The translations under genes and the position numbers were made by a program. Of a stretch of 64,000 bases of DNA, positions 1 through 9,609 are shown one piece after another. The notes beneath the pieces were generated by a model. That model saw only the letters and a list, made by a program, of their open reading frames with translations, was not told where the DNA came from and searched no databases. Source of the stretch: Rugalucina vietnamica (Eukaryota; Mollusca; Bivalvia; Lucinida; Lucinidae); NCBI GenBank assembly GCA_964017185.1, contig OZ024875.1, positions 64,723,043 through 64,787,042 of the forward strand, given 5' to 3'. Numbering within the stretch: position 1 is the first letter of the stretch; the number at the start of each line of letters is the position of its first letter.

Positions 1-41
1 TATAACATCGTGTTCTGTGCCTCTCTGTACATTCTGGAACT

Positions 42-218
42 ATGGGGTTCTTTGAAAAATTCAGTTTGAGGAAATTGTGTGCTGCTTTTCACAAAAAAGA
101 TTATCGGGAAATTGAGAGGCAACAAAACAAGATGGGGATACAGATTTTTTTGGCCAGAAGAGGTATTGGTTACTGCAAACCAGTAGCTATTGTACGACCA
201 ATGCCTCGAAAACCTTAG
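42..218 (+). CDS. possible small Polinton ORF, 58 aa
   Basis: An ATG-to-TAG frame of 58 codons with many Lys, Arg and aromatic residues. The upstream in-frame stop is at 3-5, so it is not obviously the tail of a longer exon. I do not recognise the product. It lies in the left part of the Polinton, upstream of the ends of the minus-strand genes. An ORF this short can occur by chance in AT-rich DNA. Confidence 0.25.
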   Translation: MGFFEKFSLRKLCAAFHKKDYREIERQQNKMGIQIFLARRGIGYCKPVAIVRPMPRKP

Positions 219-237
219 GAATCTCTTGTCTCTCATG

Positions 238-500
238 ACCAAACAGTCCTTTTCAGGACTACCAAATCTTCAGAAAGAATACCTTTGTAATATTGGTACT
301 GACCAAATCTTCAGATAGAATATCTTTGTAAGAAATTTGCTGACCATGTCTTCAGAAAGAAAATGTTTGTAAGAAATTTGCTGACCATTTCTTCAGAAAG
401 AATATCTTTGTAATAATGTTACTAACTTGTATAATGACCAATATTTCATGACTACCAAATCTCCAGAAAGAATACCATTGTAAGAAACAACTAACACAAT
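238..500. repeat. degenerate tandem repeat, left Polinton flank
   Basis: Four to five imperfect copies of a roughly 45-60-base unit containing CTTCAGAAAGAAT followed by CTTTGTAA. No gene is visible between 218 and 638 apart from short antisense frames. The position beyond the last left-hand gene would suit a subterminal repeat of the Polinton, but the terminus itself was not found. Confidence 0.55.
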
Positions 501-637
501 AAAACATTTTTTTCAATTTTAATTTGTACAAACAATTTTTAAGTGTACACATTTGAATAATATAGTCTCTAGAATTATTTGACTAATACAGTCTCTTAGA
601 ACATTTTGACAACAGTCACAGTTCATAACTTAAAAAA

Positions 638-1387
638 TCAGTTCAATGTCAATTTACTTAATGATTTCTTCAGCTCTTCTTCTGGATCAAGAACAATTTC
701 GTCACAGTTCTTAGCATCATGAGTCTCTGATTTACAGATGAAGCAGTATTTCCTCTTAGGAATCCTTCGTTTCGTCTTCTTTGGCTCAGCTGTCTTCTCT
801 ACTTTTCGCTGCTTGCTTGGAGTTGGCTCTGGCACATCTTCGTCACACATTCGCTTTCGTTTGTTTGTCTTTTCCACCACTGCAGTTGATTCAGTTGATG
901 TTGAAATTTTCTCTGGTTTTGTCTCATCTTTCTGTGGACACTTTGAAGCCCAGTGATCAAACGAACCGCACTTGAAACATTGTCCATGTGCTGGTTTTCC
1001 ATCTGGTTGTTCTCTAGCAAGCTTTAGTTTCAAACAATCGCTGGCCCAGTGTGTTGTTTCTTTACAGTAGTAACATTGTCCAAAAGGTGGAACAAGTTTT
1101 CCTTGTGCCCTCAGCATATCTTCTAATGGTTTTAGCTGTTGAACTTCATCTGTAGTGAGAAGTTTCTTCAAAGATATGAAGTGGTAGTAGATACTCTTAG
1201 TCTCACTGCTCATAGTTGAATCCATGTTTACTCTTTGACGATTTGAAGTAGAATGATTCTGTGAGTCTGTGTCACCGACTTTATACCCTGGCGCAGCATG
1301 CGTAAAGGTACCTTTCATCAATGATCGATGTTGATAGTAGATACTCTTTGGGTCATTGAATTTTTCTTTTCTTGGATCTTGTGACAT
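638..1387 (-). CDS. triple CCHC zinc-knuckle protein of the Polinton
   Basis: 249 aa. Three zinc knuckles of the form CX2CX4HX4C are visible: C105-C108-H113-C118, C137-C140-H145-C150 and C215-C218-H223-C228. A basic, Ser/Thr/Pro-rich linker separates the second and third. The N-terminal part repeats a motif of the form KSIYYxxxSLxK at about residues 14-25 and 64-75. Zinc knuckles of this type bind single-stranded nucleic acid in retroviral nucleocapsids and cellular CNBP-like proteins, so nucleic-acid binding is a fair inference; the role in this element is unknown. The ATG at 1387 is preceded at 48 bases by TATAAAA on the minus strand (1435-1441). Its last five residues, KLTLN, are the same as those of the next gene upstream. 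Confidence 0.75.
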   Translation of the reverse strand: MSQDPRKEKFNDPKSIYYQHRSLMKGTFTHAAPGYKVGDTDSQNHSTSNRQRVNMDSTMSSETKSIYYHFISLKKLLTTDEVQQLKPLEDMLRAQGKLVPPFGQCYYCKETTHWASDCLKLKLAREQPDGKPAHGQCFKCGSFDHWASKCPQKDETKPEKISTSTESTAVVEKTNKRKRMCDEDVPEPTPSKQRKVEKTAEPKKTKRRIPKRKYCFICKSETHDAKNCDEIVLDPEEELKKSLSKLTLN

Positions 1388-1434
1388 GTTGCTTGTTCAG
1401 ATTAGAAATGATAATGTGAGTCTGTTCTTCCAGT

Positions 1435-1441
1435 TTTTATA
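1435..1441 (-). promoter_or_regulatory. TATA box of the zinc-knuckle gene
   Basis: TATAAAA on the minus strand, 48 bases before the ATG at 1387. The spacing matches TATA boxes before other genes of this Polinton. Confidence 0.45.
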
Positions 1442-1444
1442 CGT

Positions 1445-1831
1445 TCAGTTCAGTGTCAGTTTGTCGATTGCAGAAATGAGATCTTCATATTCCATATCTT
1501 CCTCCTCACAATCTCTTCGAATATCTGTCAGTATAGATTCTAGATGAGAAATCACGCCGTCGTTATTGGCAACGTGAGTTAGCCAGTGGAGATAAGTTAT
1601 CGGACTGTCATCAATGAGTCTCCACATTTCATTTGCAATTTTTCTGCACCAATATTTGAAAGTACCAAATGTTTCCAATCTGTTCAACCACATATTGATA
1701 CCTTCTCTTGTTTTCAAGAATTCAGCATCGGTTGGTTCTAATGACAAAGTCTGTTGCAAAGCACACTTGTACACGTCAAACTGTAAGATCTGATCCAAAC
1801 ATACGGGTAGACTCTTTGTAATGCTATTCAT
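1445..1831 (-). CDS. unknown Polinton protein, 128 aa
   Basis: 128 aa, not recognised. It is rich in Trp, Leu, Asp and Glu, with an acidic C-terminal third around DCEEEDMEYEDL, and looks like a soluble helical protein. Its ATG overlaps the stop codon of the upstream gene (1828-2532) by four bases, ATGA style, so the two are probably expressed from one transcript. The last residues, SAIDKLTLN, share KLTLN with the end of the zinc-knuckle gene. The bases around the two stop codons (from 638 and from 1445) are also alike, TCAGTTCARTGTCARTTT on the plus strand. This suggests a duplicated 3' end or a conserved C-terminal signal. Confidence 0.6.
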   Translation of the reverse strand: MNSITKSLPVCLDQILQFDVYKCALQQTLSLEPTDAEFLKTREGINMWLNRLETFGTFKYWCRKIANEMWRLIDDSPITYLHWLTHVANNDGVISHLESILTDIRRDCEEEDMEYEDLISAIDKLTLN

Positions 1832-2532
1832 GATGTATATCCGAGCAGGTATCTGGAATAACTTGTTGGATACTGTAAAGTAACTTGATTATCTGCTTGT
1901 GTCTCGAACAACTTCCAGTTTCCAAATGATACCATGTCTCCGTCTTCGTGCTTTATATTGTCTAACAGTCTCCAATTCAAACACAGTTCACTCTCAGGTC
2001 TAATATGAAATGTTGATTTGGTTATTCCTAACATTCTAAGGCATAATAAATGCGGTCGACCTAATAATTTATGGACTTGATATCTATTCATTTCACGACT
2101 GAGTAACACATATCCATGGTACGTACTACTTCCCGCAGAAATGTATCCTGTCATGAAATGGTCCTTTAAGCATTGATGAAGTATTTGTTCAAATCCCAGA
2201 TCACGATAAAATGACCATGTTACTCGCCACAGTCTGGATGATGTCAGCGTAAATAACTTACGTTTATGTAAGTCATAAATTGCCGTGTGGAACTTCGTTC
2301 TCATTTCATCGGTCAGGTTTGGCATTTGATCTATGTCCAATAACATTCGCACCAATTCTCTGTGATAAGTTTCCCGAGATCTTGTAGACAAAGCTCTCTG
2401 TAGTCTTGGGAAGTTGACTTTAAACCACGCCTCTTGTATGTTCCATTTGAATGCGAGTCCTTTTGTAGACGAATACATCAAGTAGCTGAAAATATTTTCT
2501 TGGATTTCTGGTGGTATGTAGACTTGAGCCAT
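1828..2532 (-). CDS. unknown Polinton protein with F-box-like N-terminus
   Basis: 234 aa. The first 20 residues, with PPEIQENIFSYLMYSS, resemble the start of an F-box (proline, then Ile/Leu spaced as in a Skp1-binding helix). The match is by eye only and the remainder is not recognised. An F-box protein would recruit a ubiquitin ligase, a plausible host-interaction role for a virus-like element, but that is inference. The start is the ATG at 2530-2532, 30 bases downstream of a minus-strand TATATAAG (2562-2569). It overlaps the next gene by four bases. Confidence 0.6.
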   Translation of the reverse strand: MAQVYIPPEIQENIFSYLMYSSTKGLAFKWNIQEAWFKVNFPRLQRALSTRSRETYHRELVRMLLDIDQMPNLTDEMRTKFHTAIYDLHKRKLFTLTSSRLWRVTWSFYRDLGFEQILHQCLKDHFMTGYISAGSSTYHGYVLLSREMNRYQVHKLLGRPHLLCLRMLGITKSTFHIRPESELCLNWRLLDNIKHEDGDMVSFGNWKLFETQADNQVTLQYPTSYSRYLLGYTS

Positions 2533-2561
2533 GATTCTAAAATTGAATAATGTGAAATTGT

Positions 2562-2569
2562 CTTATATA
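2562..2569 (-). promoter_or_regulatory. TATA box of the left minus-strand genes
   Basis: TATATAAG on the minus strand, 30 bases before the ATG at 2532. Confidence 0.4.
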
Positions 2570-3525
2570 GCAGTAATAATACTTATGCATACGTTTGCGC
2601 ATGCGTAATACGTAATAAAATATTTTCAAAATAGGAACGTTACGAAATACTGAAACATGTGCAAAAAGAATTTCGAGAATCGATCAAGTCATAATAAAGT
2701 TACTGTAGATTTTAATTTCTAAATTTTACTTTTCTATTTCGCGCATGCGCAGTGGCGCGAAATTTAATTTTGAAATTTAACGTATTTGAGATATCCTACC
2801 ATATGCAAAAATAATTATGTAAATCGGATCAGTACTTTAGAAGTTAGGTTTTTTAAAAGCTAATACTTGTTATTTTCAGTTACAACACAGTTGTTCCCCT
2901 TGTAAACGTTATATGTAAATATTAACTTTAGTATCTTAATAGCTTTACCATTTGACTTTGTATCAACATGAATTTTTTTGTAACATGTTTTAAACTTATT
3001 GTTATAATTATGTTTATGTAAATTATCATAGCTGTTGACTTACTTTCATAGAAAAAAATATGTTTAACTAGTCCATGCAAATACTCAAACCCAATTTTAC
3101 TACGCAGGACAAAGTGATCCCTATATATAGTTTTTCACAACTTCTCAAAATTAGCTCAGCTCAGAGTTACCAGTTATTTGGAAGGTTATACCGCTTCAGC
3201 CCGTAGATATGAAGATATTGAACAAGCATTTAGAGGCAGGGGTGTGGAATGATATATCAGGCCACATCTAAGGGCGCTAGCTTGGCTAGAGAATTGTAAT
3301 AGGCCCCGCCTCAGAAACAGTCCGGTGCATGGTTCACATTCGGGTGTTTCACTTGCAATGGATATCTTCATCTCGCCAGGGATTCTGAAGTGCAGGGTAA
3401 TCCCAATATGATAGCTGGGGATTTGTGGTAGACCAACAAGGTCGATCAGTTGTGAGACTGGCCATATTTCTTGCTGTCAGGCGAGACAACATTTGACTAA
3501 AAATTTGTCATGTCGCGTCCCTAGG

Positions 3526-3533
3526 TATATAAG
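3526..3533 (+). promoter_or_regulatory. TATA box of the DNA polymerase gene
   Basis: TATATAAG, 55 bases before the polymerase ATG at 3589. Confidence 0.45.
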
Positions 3534-3588
3534 CTGAGACAGTCTGATATTCTGAATTCATTCATTGAATAAACTTCGAAGAGTCAAC

Positions 3589-6500
3589 ATGGCAAATAAA
3601 CGAAGACTTGTAGATTATTCTGATAGCGAAGAGAATGAAGATGAGATGATGAGGCCACCACCCGGCAAAAGGCAGAAAGTATCTGATGACAAATATTTTG
3701 ATATCAAGCTGAAGAGAGAGACTGAATCTAGATTGTTCAGATCGAAAGCCAAAATTTTCGAAGTGGATGTGAAGAAATTTCCTGAAGATGTGTCACCACT
3801 AGAGTTTGTTCCAAAGCTGTTTGACGATTTGGTGGATGCTATCAAGATACAGTGTAAAGTGGCGGGCGATGACAAAATCCGTATGACTGTCAACCATCCG
3901 GGCCTGAAGTTGGGAGTCTTTGTGACATGGCGTGATGTGTCCTCGTTGACTGGAGAAATCATCCTACAAGAAATCGAGAAAGTGATGCAATCCAATGACA
4001 ATTTCAAGATCAATGATGGACAGATGAGAATAGACGTGACAACGTGTAATCTCCCGACTGGTGCTGGAAGAAGAAAACCACTTCATCATGGACTGTATTT
4101 CGAGTCAGAGGCCATGAGACAGAATAAACGAAGCATTGTACAGATCGACAATACAGACGACGTCATGTGTATGGCTAGAGCTGTGGTGGTGGGGAAATGT
4201 AATGCTGACAAAGATGATTCAGGTTAGGATCTTGTAAAAACTAATTTAAGCCTACTAGTAATTTTATATATGAGTTTCAAGGTTATTCGTAATTATAGTT
4301 TATAAGAAATGTTTTCTTAGTATCTAATTGTTTACTTAGTTTTTTCCCCACTTTCTACTTTCAGATACTTGGCAGAAAAACTGGAATTACATCAGACGTT
4401 CAGACAGACCAAACCAAACTCGGGAAGCAAAGAAGTTACTGGACCAAGCTAAGATTCCTCATGACAAAGTCTGTGGCATTGAGGAATACAAGAAGATCCA
4501 GGATGTTCTGGCTCCAGATTACCTGATCAAAGTCCATTCACAACATCCTAAGGATGGACTGATCTTTCCACTTCAATTCAAGAAAAAACGAGAGACAAAA
4601 GTCATTCATCTGTACTGGAATGGAGACAAACACTACGATACAGTAACCAAGGTGACGGGACTGATGGGATGTGCTTACTACTGCGAGTATTGTGATAAGG
4701 GGTATACTCACAGAGGAGATCATCGATGCAATGATGGATGTGATGGTTGCTATAGTGACATTCCATGTATACCTGGACAGAAAGTCAAATGTGTAGATTG
4801 TAAGAGAACTTTTAAGAGTCAAAGTTGTTTTGATAATCATAAGGCAATTAAGGGTAGTCAGAAGAAATCTATTTGTCAACTTGTATACAATTGTGAAAAG
4901 TGTTCAGGTCGTATCATTGGTCGTAAAAAGAATCATGTATGTCCTGGTAATAGAAAGTGTAAGATCTGTAAGGAAATTGTAGGTCCAAATCATCAATGTT
5001 ACATTCAGAAGTATGTATCAAAGAAAAATGTATCTAAGGCAGCAGATTCAGATGCCGAGGAAAGCGAAGATGAAGAGAAATCAACTACAGGTCCGAAATT
5101 CGTCTTCTTCGATTTCGAGTCATCTCAAGAAACTGGAGAACATCAAGTCAACTTTTGCGTGGCACAAAGAGCTTGCGATTACTGCATAGATCTACCCAGC
5201 GATGAATACTGTCCAGGTTGCAGCACGTTACCAGGGGGACGAGAAGTTATCTTTGAAGGCTCAGATACGTTATCTAGATTTTGCGCTTGGATACTGGGAG
5301 ACGATAACAAAGGAGTGACATGTATAGCTCATAACTTTGGTGGATACGATGGACAGTTCATCTTGAGACACATCTTGGAAAATGGGACAATGAAACCTGA
5401 TGTGATCATGAATGGAAATACGATCATGAGAATGAAAATAGGTAAAGTGACATTCCTGGACTCGTACTTGTTCCTGCACATGAGACTTGCCAATTTCCCA
5501 AAGACATTTGGATTGAAGGAAATGAAGAAAGGCTACTTTCCTCATCTTGCCAATACAGAAGCAAATCAGGACTATGTTGGACCTTACTTCCCTGCAGAGA
5601 TGTACATGCCCGGACAGATGTCAGAAAAGGATAGGACCGAATTTTACAAATGGTACAACGACAAGGTAGAGTCTGGAACGATCTTTGACTTTAGACGAGA
5701 GATGGAAGAATATTGTCGGAGTGATGTGGATATCTTGAGACGTGGATGCGCTAGTTTCAGAAAGATCTTGAAAGATATAAGTGGTTTAGATCCTTTGATG
5801 GAATCCTGTACGATTGCCCAAGCCTGTTCCAAAGTCTGGAGAAAGAACTACATGCCAGAAAACTGTGTGGCCATCATTCCTCCAGAAGGGTATCCAAACC
5901 AGAAAAACTACTCGATCAAAGCAGTGAGATGGATTCAAAGTATAGCAAAGGAACAGGGAATAGAGATACAGCATGCATTGAATGGAGGAGAAGCTAGGAT
6001 TTGTGGACACTGCGTGGATGGTTATCACAGAGAATCTAGAACTATCTACGAGTTCCATGGATGTTATTGGCATGGTTGTCCAACACATTTTCCAGATAGA
6101 GAGACGATTCACAAACAAAGCTGTCAGACGATGGGACAACTGTATGCTAACACCAACTACCTGATGCAAAAATTCAAAGACAATGGATACCTCGTGATCG
6201 AGATGTGGGAATGTGAATATGACAAAAGGTACAAAGAGGATGAAGAATTCAGAAAGACTGTGGACTCTCACTTTACCAACTTAGATCCACTGAGATCAAG
6301 AGATGCTTTGTTTGGTGGGCGAACCAATTCAATAAAACTCTACCATGAAATCGACGAGACGTCACAGGATGAAATCAAGTACATTGATGTCTGTTCCCTG
6401 TACCCAACCGTATGCAAGTATGGACTGTTTCCCTTGGGTCATCCAACCATCCTATCTCAAGAAAACGTGGACAAAGACAATATTGAGCAATATGAAGGAC

Positions 6501-7669
6501 TGATCAAATGTAAGGTATTGCCTCCTAGAGACTTGTTTCATCCCGTACTTCCTTACAAATGTAACAATAAACTCATGTTTCCCTTGTGCAGAACTTGTGC
6601 AGAAAGATGTGATCCCTCACAAAAGTGTACACATTCAGAAGACGATGAAAGGGCACTAGTAGGAACTTGGGTTAGCATTGAGTTAAAGGCTGCATTAGAA
6701 AAAGGATATGAATTACTGGACGTGTATGAAGTGTGGCATTTCCCGGAGACGACACAATATGACAAGAAAACTGGCGAGGGTGGTATCTTCACGAAGTACA
6801 TCGATGTCTTCTTGAAAGTCAAGCAAGAATCGAGTGGCTATCCCGAATGGTGCAAGACCGAAGCTGACAAGGAAAAATTCATACGTGATTACTTTGAAGC
6901 AGAAGGAATCTCATTAGAAGAAATAGAGAAAAATCCCGGACTGAGAGCTATAGCCAAGATTATGTTGAACAGTTTGTGGGGTAAGCTGGCTCAGCGTGAA
7001 AAAATGACAAAGACTGAATACATATCTGACCCAGCCAAATATTTTGAACTGATAACAAATCCATCTAAGATCGTAAAGAATGTAGACATATACGGAGAAA
7101 GATTTGTACACGTGAACTGGGAAGAAACAGACAATCTTGTTGAACCTCACACTTGTAGCAATGTGGTTGTAGGTGCATTTGTGACGGCACAAGCTAGGTT
7201 GAGATTGTACGATAAGTTAGATAAACTGGGATCAAGAGTATTGTACTTTGACACGGACTCAATCATCTACGTTCACGAACCAGACGAATGGAATCCAGAA
7301 ATTGGGGATCGTCTTGGTGAATGGACTGATGAAGTACCAGATGCAAGAATTGTGAAATTTGTTGGTATGGGACCTAAGAACTATGGGTATGAGTATGTGG
7401 AGAAAGATGGACAAAGAAAATCTACATGTAAAGTGAAAGGATTGACACTGGACTATAACACGTCTCAGCTGATACATTTCCATCAGATGTTGGAATGGTC
7501 AAAGTCTGAAAGTAGGAACTTTTCAGTGACTGCCAAGTACAATAGAATCAAAAAGCACAGTGATAGGAAAGTGACCACTGAAGAACAAACAAAGACTTAC
7601 AAATTCACATACAACAAACGCGTGGTTCTAGTTAAAGGATACACGGTACCCTATGGATATGACTTGTAA
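3589..7669 (+). CDS. POLB: Polinton protein-primed family B DNA polymerase (two exons)
   Basis: DNA polymerase that copies the transposon, by protein priming in this family. Exon 1 is 3589-4222 and exon 2 is 4365-7669; joined they are 3,939 bases, 1,312 codons plus stop. The only upstream start in exon 2's own frame is a GTG at 4652, but the frame stays open back to the splice acceptor at 4364, so I use the spliced model. Visible motifs (residues of the spliced protein): Cys/His-rich zinc-finger-like region about 313-425; exonuclease motif I DFE at about 461; motif II HNFGGYD; motif III YCRSDVD; polymerase motif A DVCSLYP at about 886; motif B KIMLNSLWGK at about 1080; motif C DTDS at about 1174. 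All catalytic acids are present. Exon 1 has an acidic, Lys-rich start. The reading frame is intact, so the gene looks young or under selection. Confidence 0.93.
4223..4364 (+). other. spliceosomal intron in the DNA polymerase gene
   Basis: 142 bases beginning GTTAGG after AG and ending with a pyrimidine-rich tract and CAG. Removal joins the frame of 3589-4222 to the frame of 4365-7669 with no change of sense. Stop codons inside it (for example TAG at 4225-4227) rule out read-through. Confidence 0.8.
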
Positions 7670-8019
7670 GAGACTGAACAAATATGAACTGAACAAAAGT
7701 TGAACAGAATGATATGACTTGAACACAGAAAGTATACAAGTTGACAAAAAGGTTTTTTTTTTGTCGAAACTTTTTTTGCAAATGTTAAATACTGTTTCAC
7801 AAAGTTGTTTCCACAAAAGTTTTTGCAATTGTTTGATGTTAATTTAAAAAAATATTGTTAGGTGACAAGTTGTAAATTTTTTAGCAAAAACTTTTTCTAG
7901 GTGACAAGATGTCAATTTTTTTGCAGACATATGTTTTGTCATGCAATTAAAAAACATATAAAAACACATGTTTTTCTTGTTCTTTCATCAGTTTGTTACA
8001 CAGTTAAACAGTTACTGTC
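7670..8019 (+). promoter_or_regulatory. intergenic region upstream of the packaging ATPase
   Basis: 350 AT-rich bases with T-runs and no supported ORF. TATAAAA at 7957-7963 lies 57 bases before the ATPase ATG at 8020. Two copies of AGGTGACAAG(A/T)TGT occur around 7860 and 7900. Confidence 0.45.
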
Positions 8020-8709
8020 ATGTCGGCTATACAAGTTTTACAACAAGATATTGGTAGTTTGTTCTTCAAACATACTGCCAATATCTTTATATCTGGTCCT
8101 AGTGGTTCTGGAAAAACGGAATTTGTTAAGAAAATGATTGAATACAAAGAAGATTTGTTTGACATTCAACCACAACAAATTGTGTGGTGTTACAAAGAAT
8201 GGCAATCTGCCTACAATATCCTGCAAGAACGTGAAGGATCAAACATAAAATTCATTCTCGGCATCCCAGATGACGAGGATGACATCGTCACTGATGTCAG
8301 TGTACCACACTTAGTCATCTTTGACGATATGTTGGGAGACAAAGATGAAGAAAAAATTAAGTTATGGTTTACGAGAAAAGGACATCATAGAAATGCGAGT
8401 TTGGTCTACATCACACAAAACTTATTTCAACAAAGCAAAGCATCCCGCACAATAAGTTTGAATGCTCATTATCTGGTTTTGTTCCAAAGTCCAAGGGACA
8501 AAATGCAGATCAAAGTTCTTTCCAATCAACTGCAAACACCACACATGATTCCTGCCTTTAACGATGCAACATCAAAACCTCATGGTTACTTACTGGTCGA
8601 TTTGAAACCAACCACACCAAATTACTTGAGATTGAGAACAAATATTTTTCAACATTGGTTTACAAAATCAGATCAATCGGGACCAGTGGTTTATTTTCCA
8701 AGCGTATAA
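8020..8709 (+). CDS. ATP: Polinton genome-packaging ATPase (FtsK/HerA, A32-like)
   Basis: 229 aa. P-loop ATPase predicted to pump DNA into the capsid, related to poxvirus A32 and other packaging ATPases of the FtsK-HerA superfamily. Walker A GPSGSGKT is at residues 26-33, Walker B HLVIFDDM at 97-104, and a sensor-like YITQNLF about 30 residues later. The length is normal for Polinton copies (200-260 aa). The ATG at 8020 follows a TATAAAA by 57 bases. The stop codon at 8707-8709 lies inside the TATAAAA that probably serves the next gene. The ORF is intact. Confidence 0.92.
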   Translation: MSAIQVLQQDIGSLFFKHTANIFISGPSGSGKTEFVKKMIEYKEDLFDIQPQQIVWCYKEWQSAYNILQEREGSNIKFILGIPDDEDDIVTDVSVPHLVIFDDMLGDKDEEKIKLWFTRKGHHRNASLVYITQNLFQQSKASRTISLNAHYLVLFQSPRDKMQIKVLSNQLQTPHMIPAFNDATSKPHGYLLVDLKPTTPNYLRLRTNIFQHWFTKSDQSGPVVYFPSV

Positions 8710-8711
8710 AA
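8705..8711 (+). promoter_or_regulatory. TATA box overlapping the ATPase stop codon
   Basis: TATAAAA followed by GGG, 38 bases before the next ATG at 8749, overlapping the stop of the ATPase gene. Confidence 0.45.
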
Positions 8712-8748
8712 GGGTGTGTTTGGTTTGACATTGATCAGTTAAGTCATC

Positions 8749-9546
8749 ATGGCTGTAGGGAAAACATCTGTTAACTTGATTCGTGCACTTTACAATTTGA
8801 GCAAAGAACACGATGCTCAAAAACGAAAAACTTTGCTTAATGCAGGTTTAGCTGAAATGATCAAATGGTTTTCATTAGCAGCTCGTAAAATCATTGAGGG
8901 AAAAATGAAATTGCCTAAACAAACTAAAAACTTCATGGATAGACATAAAGATGATGTAAGAAAATTAGCAAGTGCAATGACAGATCCAGAAGTCAAACGT
9001 AGTATCATTCTAAAACCAGGCGGTGGTGGTTTCTTTGGTGGTGTAATTATCAGAAGTTTGATTCGATGGGATGGTACTAAACTCTTGAGACGTAAAAGAT
9101 CAACTCCAAAGAAATCTAAAACTAAAAAAAGACCTGCCAAAAAATCCAAAAAACGCATCAATGACAAATTTGTGACCAAAAGAAGAAATAAAAAAAGTAA
9201 ATCTGTAAGTCCTAATTCACCAGCAGTAGGTACAAGTTGGCAAAATCTAGGAATGTCTTCACCTGATGCCAATGCAAGACGAATGTCTTTGTCAATTGCA
9301 AGATTTTCACCACTTAGAACTTCACCTAAACCAATTGTTTCACCTCTGAATTCAAAACAACGTTACATCATGCAAAACAGTCCTACATTTCAGAAACGAC
9401 ACGGAACTATTCCATACATGCACTTGTTAGATCCAAAAGAGTTTGTCATGAATGATCAAACAGCATTTCCATCTGATGTTGAAAGAATAAAAAAAGCAAA
9501 ACAAGAACTTGTAAGAAGAACTGCTAAGAAACGACTTTTATTTTGA
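8749..9546 (+). CDS. basic Polinton protein with GG-hydrophobic segment (paralogue 1)
   Basis: 265 aa. Residues 1-90 look helical. Then come PGGGGFFGGVIIRSL at about 92-106, a very basic stretch (repeated Lys/Arg to about residue 150) and a Ser/Pro-rich C-terminus ending KKRLLF. The helical part followed by a double Gly and a hydrophobic segment matches the organisation of the next gene, so the two are probably paralogues. Proteins of this layout recur in animal Polintons. The charge suggests DNA binding inside the particle and the hydrophobic segment suggests membrane or capsid contact, but both are inference. The GG may be a processing site for the element's own protease. Confidence 0.7.
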   Translation: MAVGKTSVNLIRALYNLSKEHDAQKRKTLLNAGLAEMIKWFSLAARKIIEGKMKLPKQTKNFMDRHKDDVRKLASAMTDPEVKRSIILKPGGGGFFGGVIIRSLIRWDGTKLLRRKRSTPKKSKTKKRPAKKSKKRINDKFVTKRRNKKSKSVSPNSPAVGTSWQNLGMSSPDANARRMSLSIARFSPLRTSPKPIVSPLNSKQRYIMQNSPTFQKRHGTIPYMHLLDPKEFVMNDQTAFPSDVERIKKAKQELVRRTAKKRLLF

Positions 9547-9555
9547 AAAAAAAAC

Positions 9556-9562
9556 TATAAAA
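9556..9562 (+). promoter_or_regulatory. TATA box before the second GG-protein gene
   Basis: TATAAAA, 48 bases before the ATG at 9610. Confidence 0.4.
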
Positions 9563-9609
9563 GCTCAATGTCAGCTAAATTTTAACACAGTTTGCAAAAT
9601 TGCATCAGC

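Larger units (their letters stand above)
2533..3588. promoter_or_regulatory. divergent intergenic region between minus and plus gene blocks
   Basis: About 1 kb, AT-rich, separating the two divergent gene blocks of the Polinton. It holds TATA-like boxes pointing both ways (2562-2569 minus; 3526-3533 plus) and no convincing ORF; a 61-codon minus-strand frame around 3186-3371 has no recognisable features. This is the natural place for a bidirectional promoter. Confidence 0.5.

Noticed and set aside
1..640. Left terminal inverted repeat of the Polinton
   Set aside because: No inverse match to the 19.8-20.4 kb region was found by eye; the left end is probably outside the window.
4538..4879. Minus-strand ORF opposite the polymerase
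   Set aside because: It is a shadow of the polymerase coding strand. The same applies to the other minus-strand frames between 5,270 and 7,500.
4652..7669. Polymerase starting at a GTG codon at 4652
   Set aside because: This is a eukaryotic genome; the frame is open back to a splice acceptor at 4364 and joins an upstream exon with an ATG.
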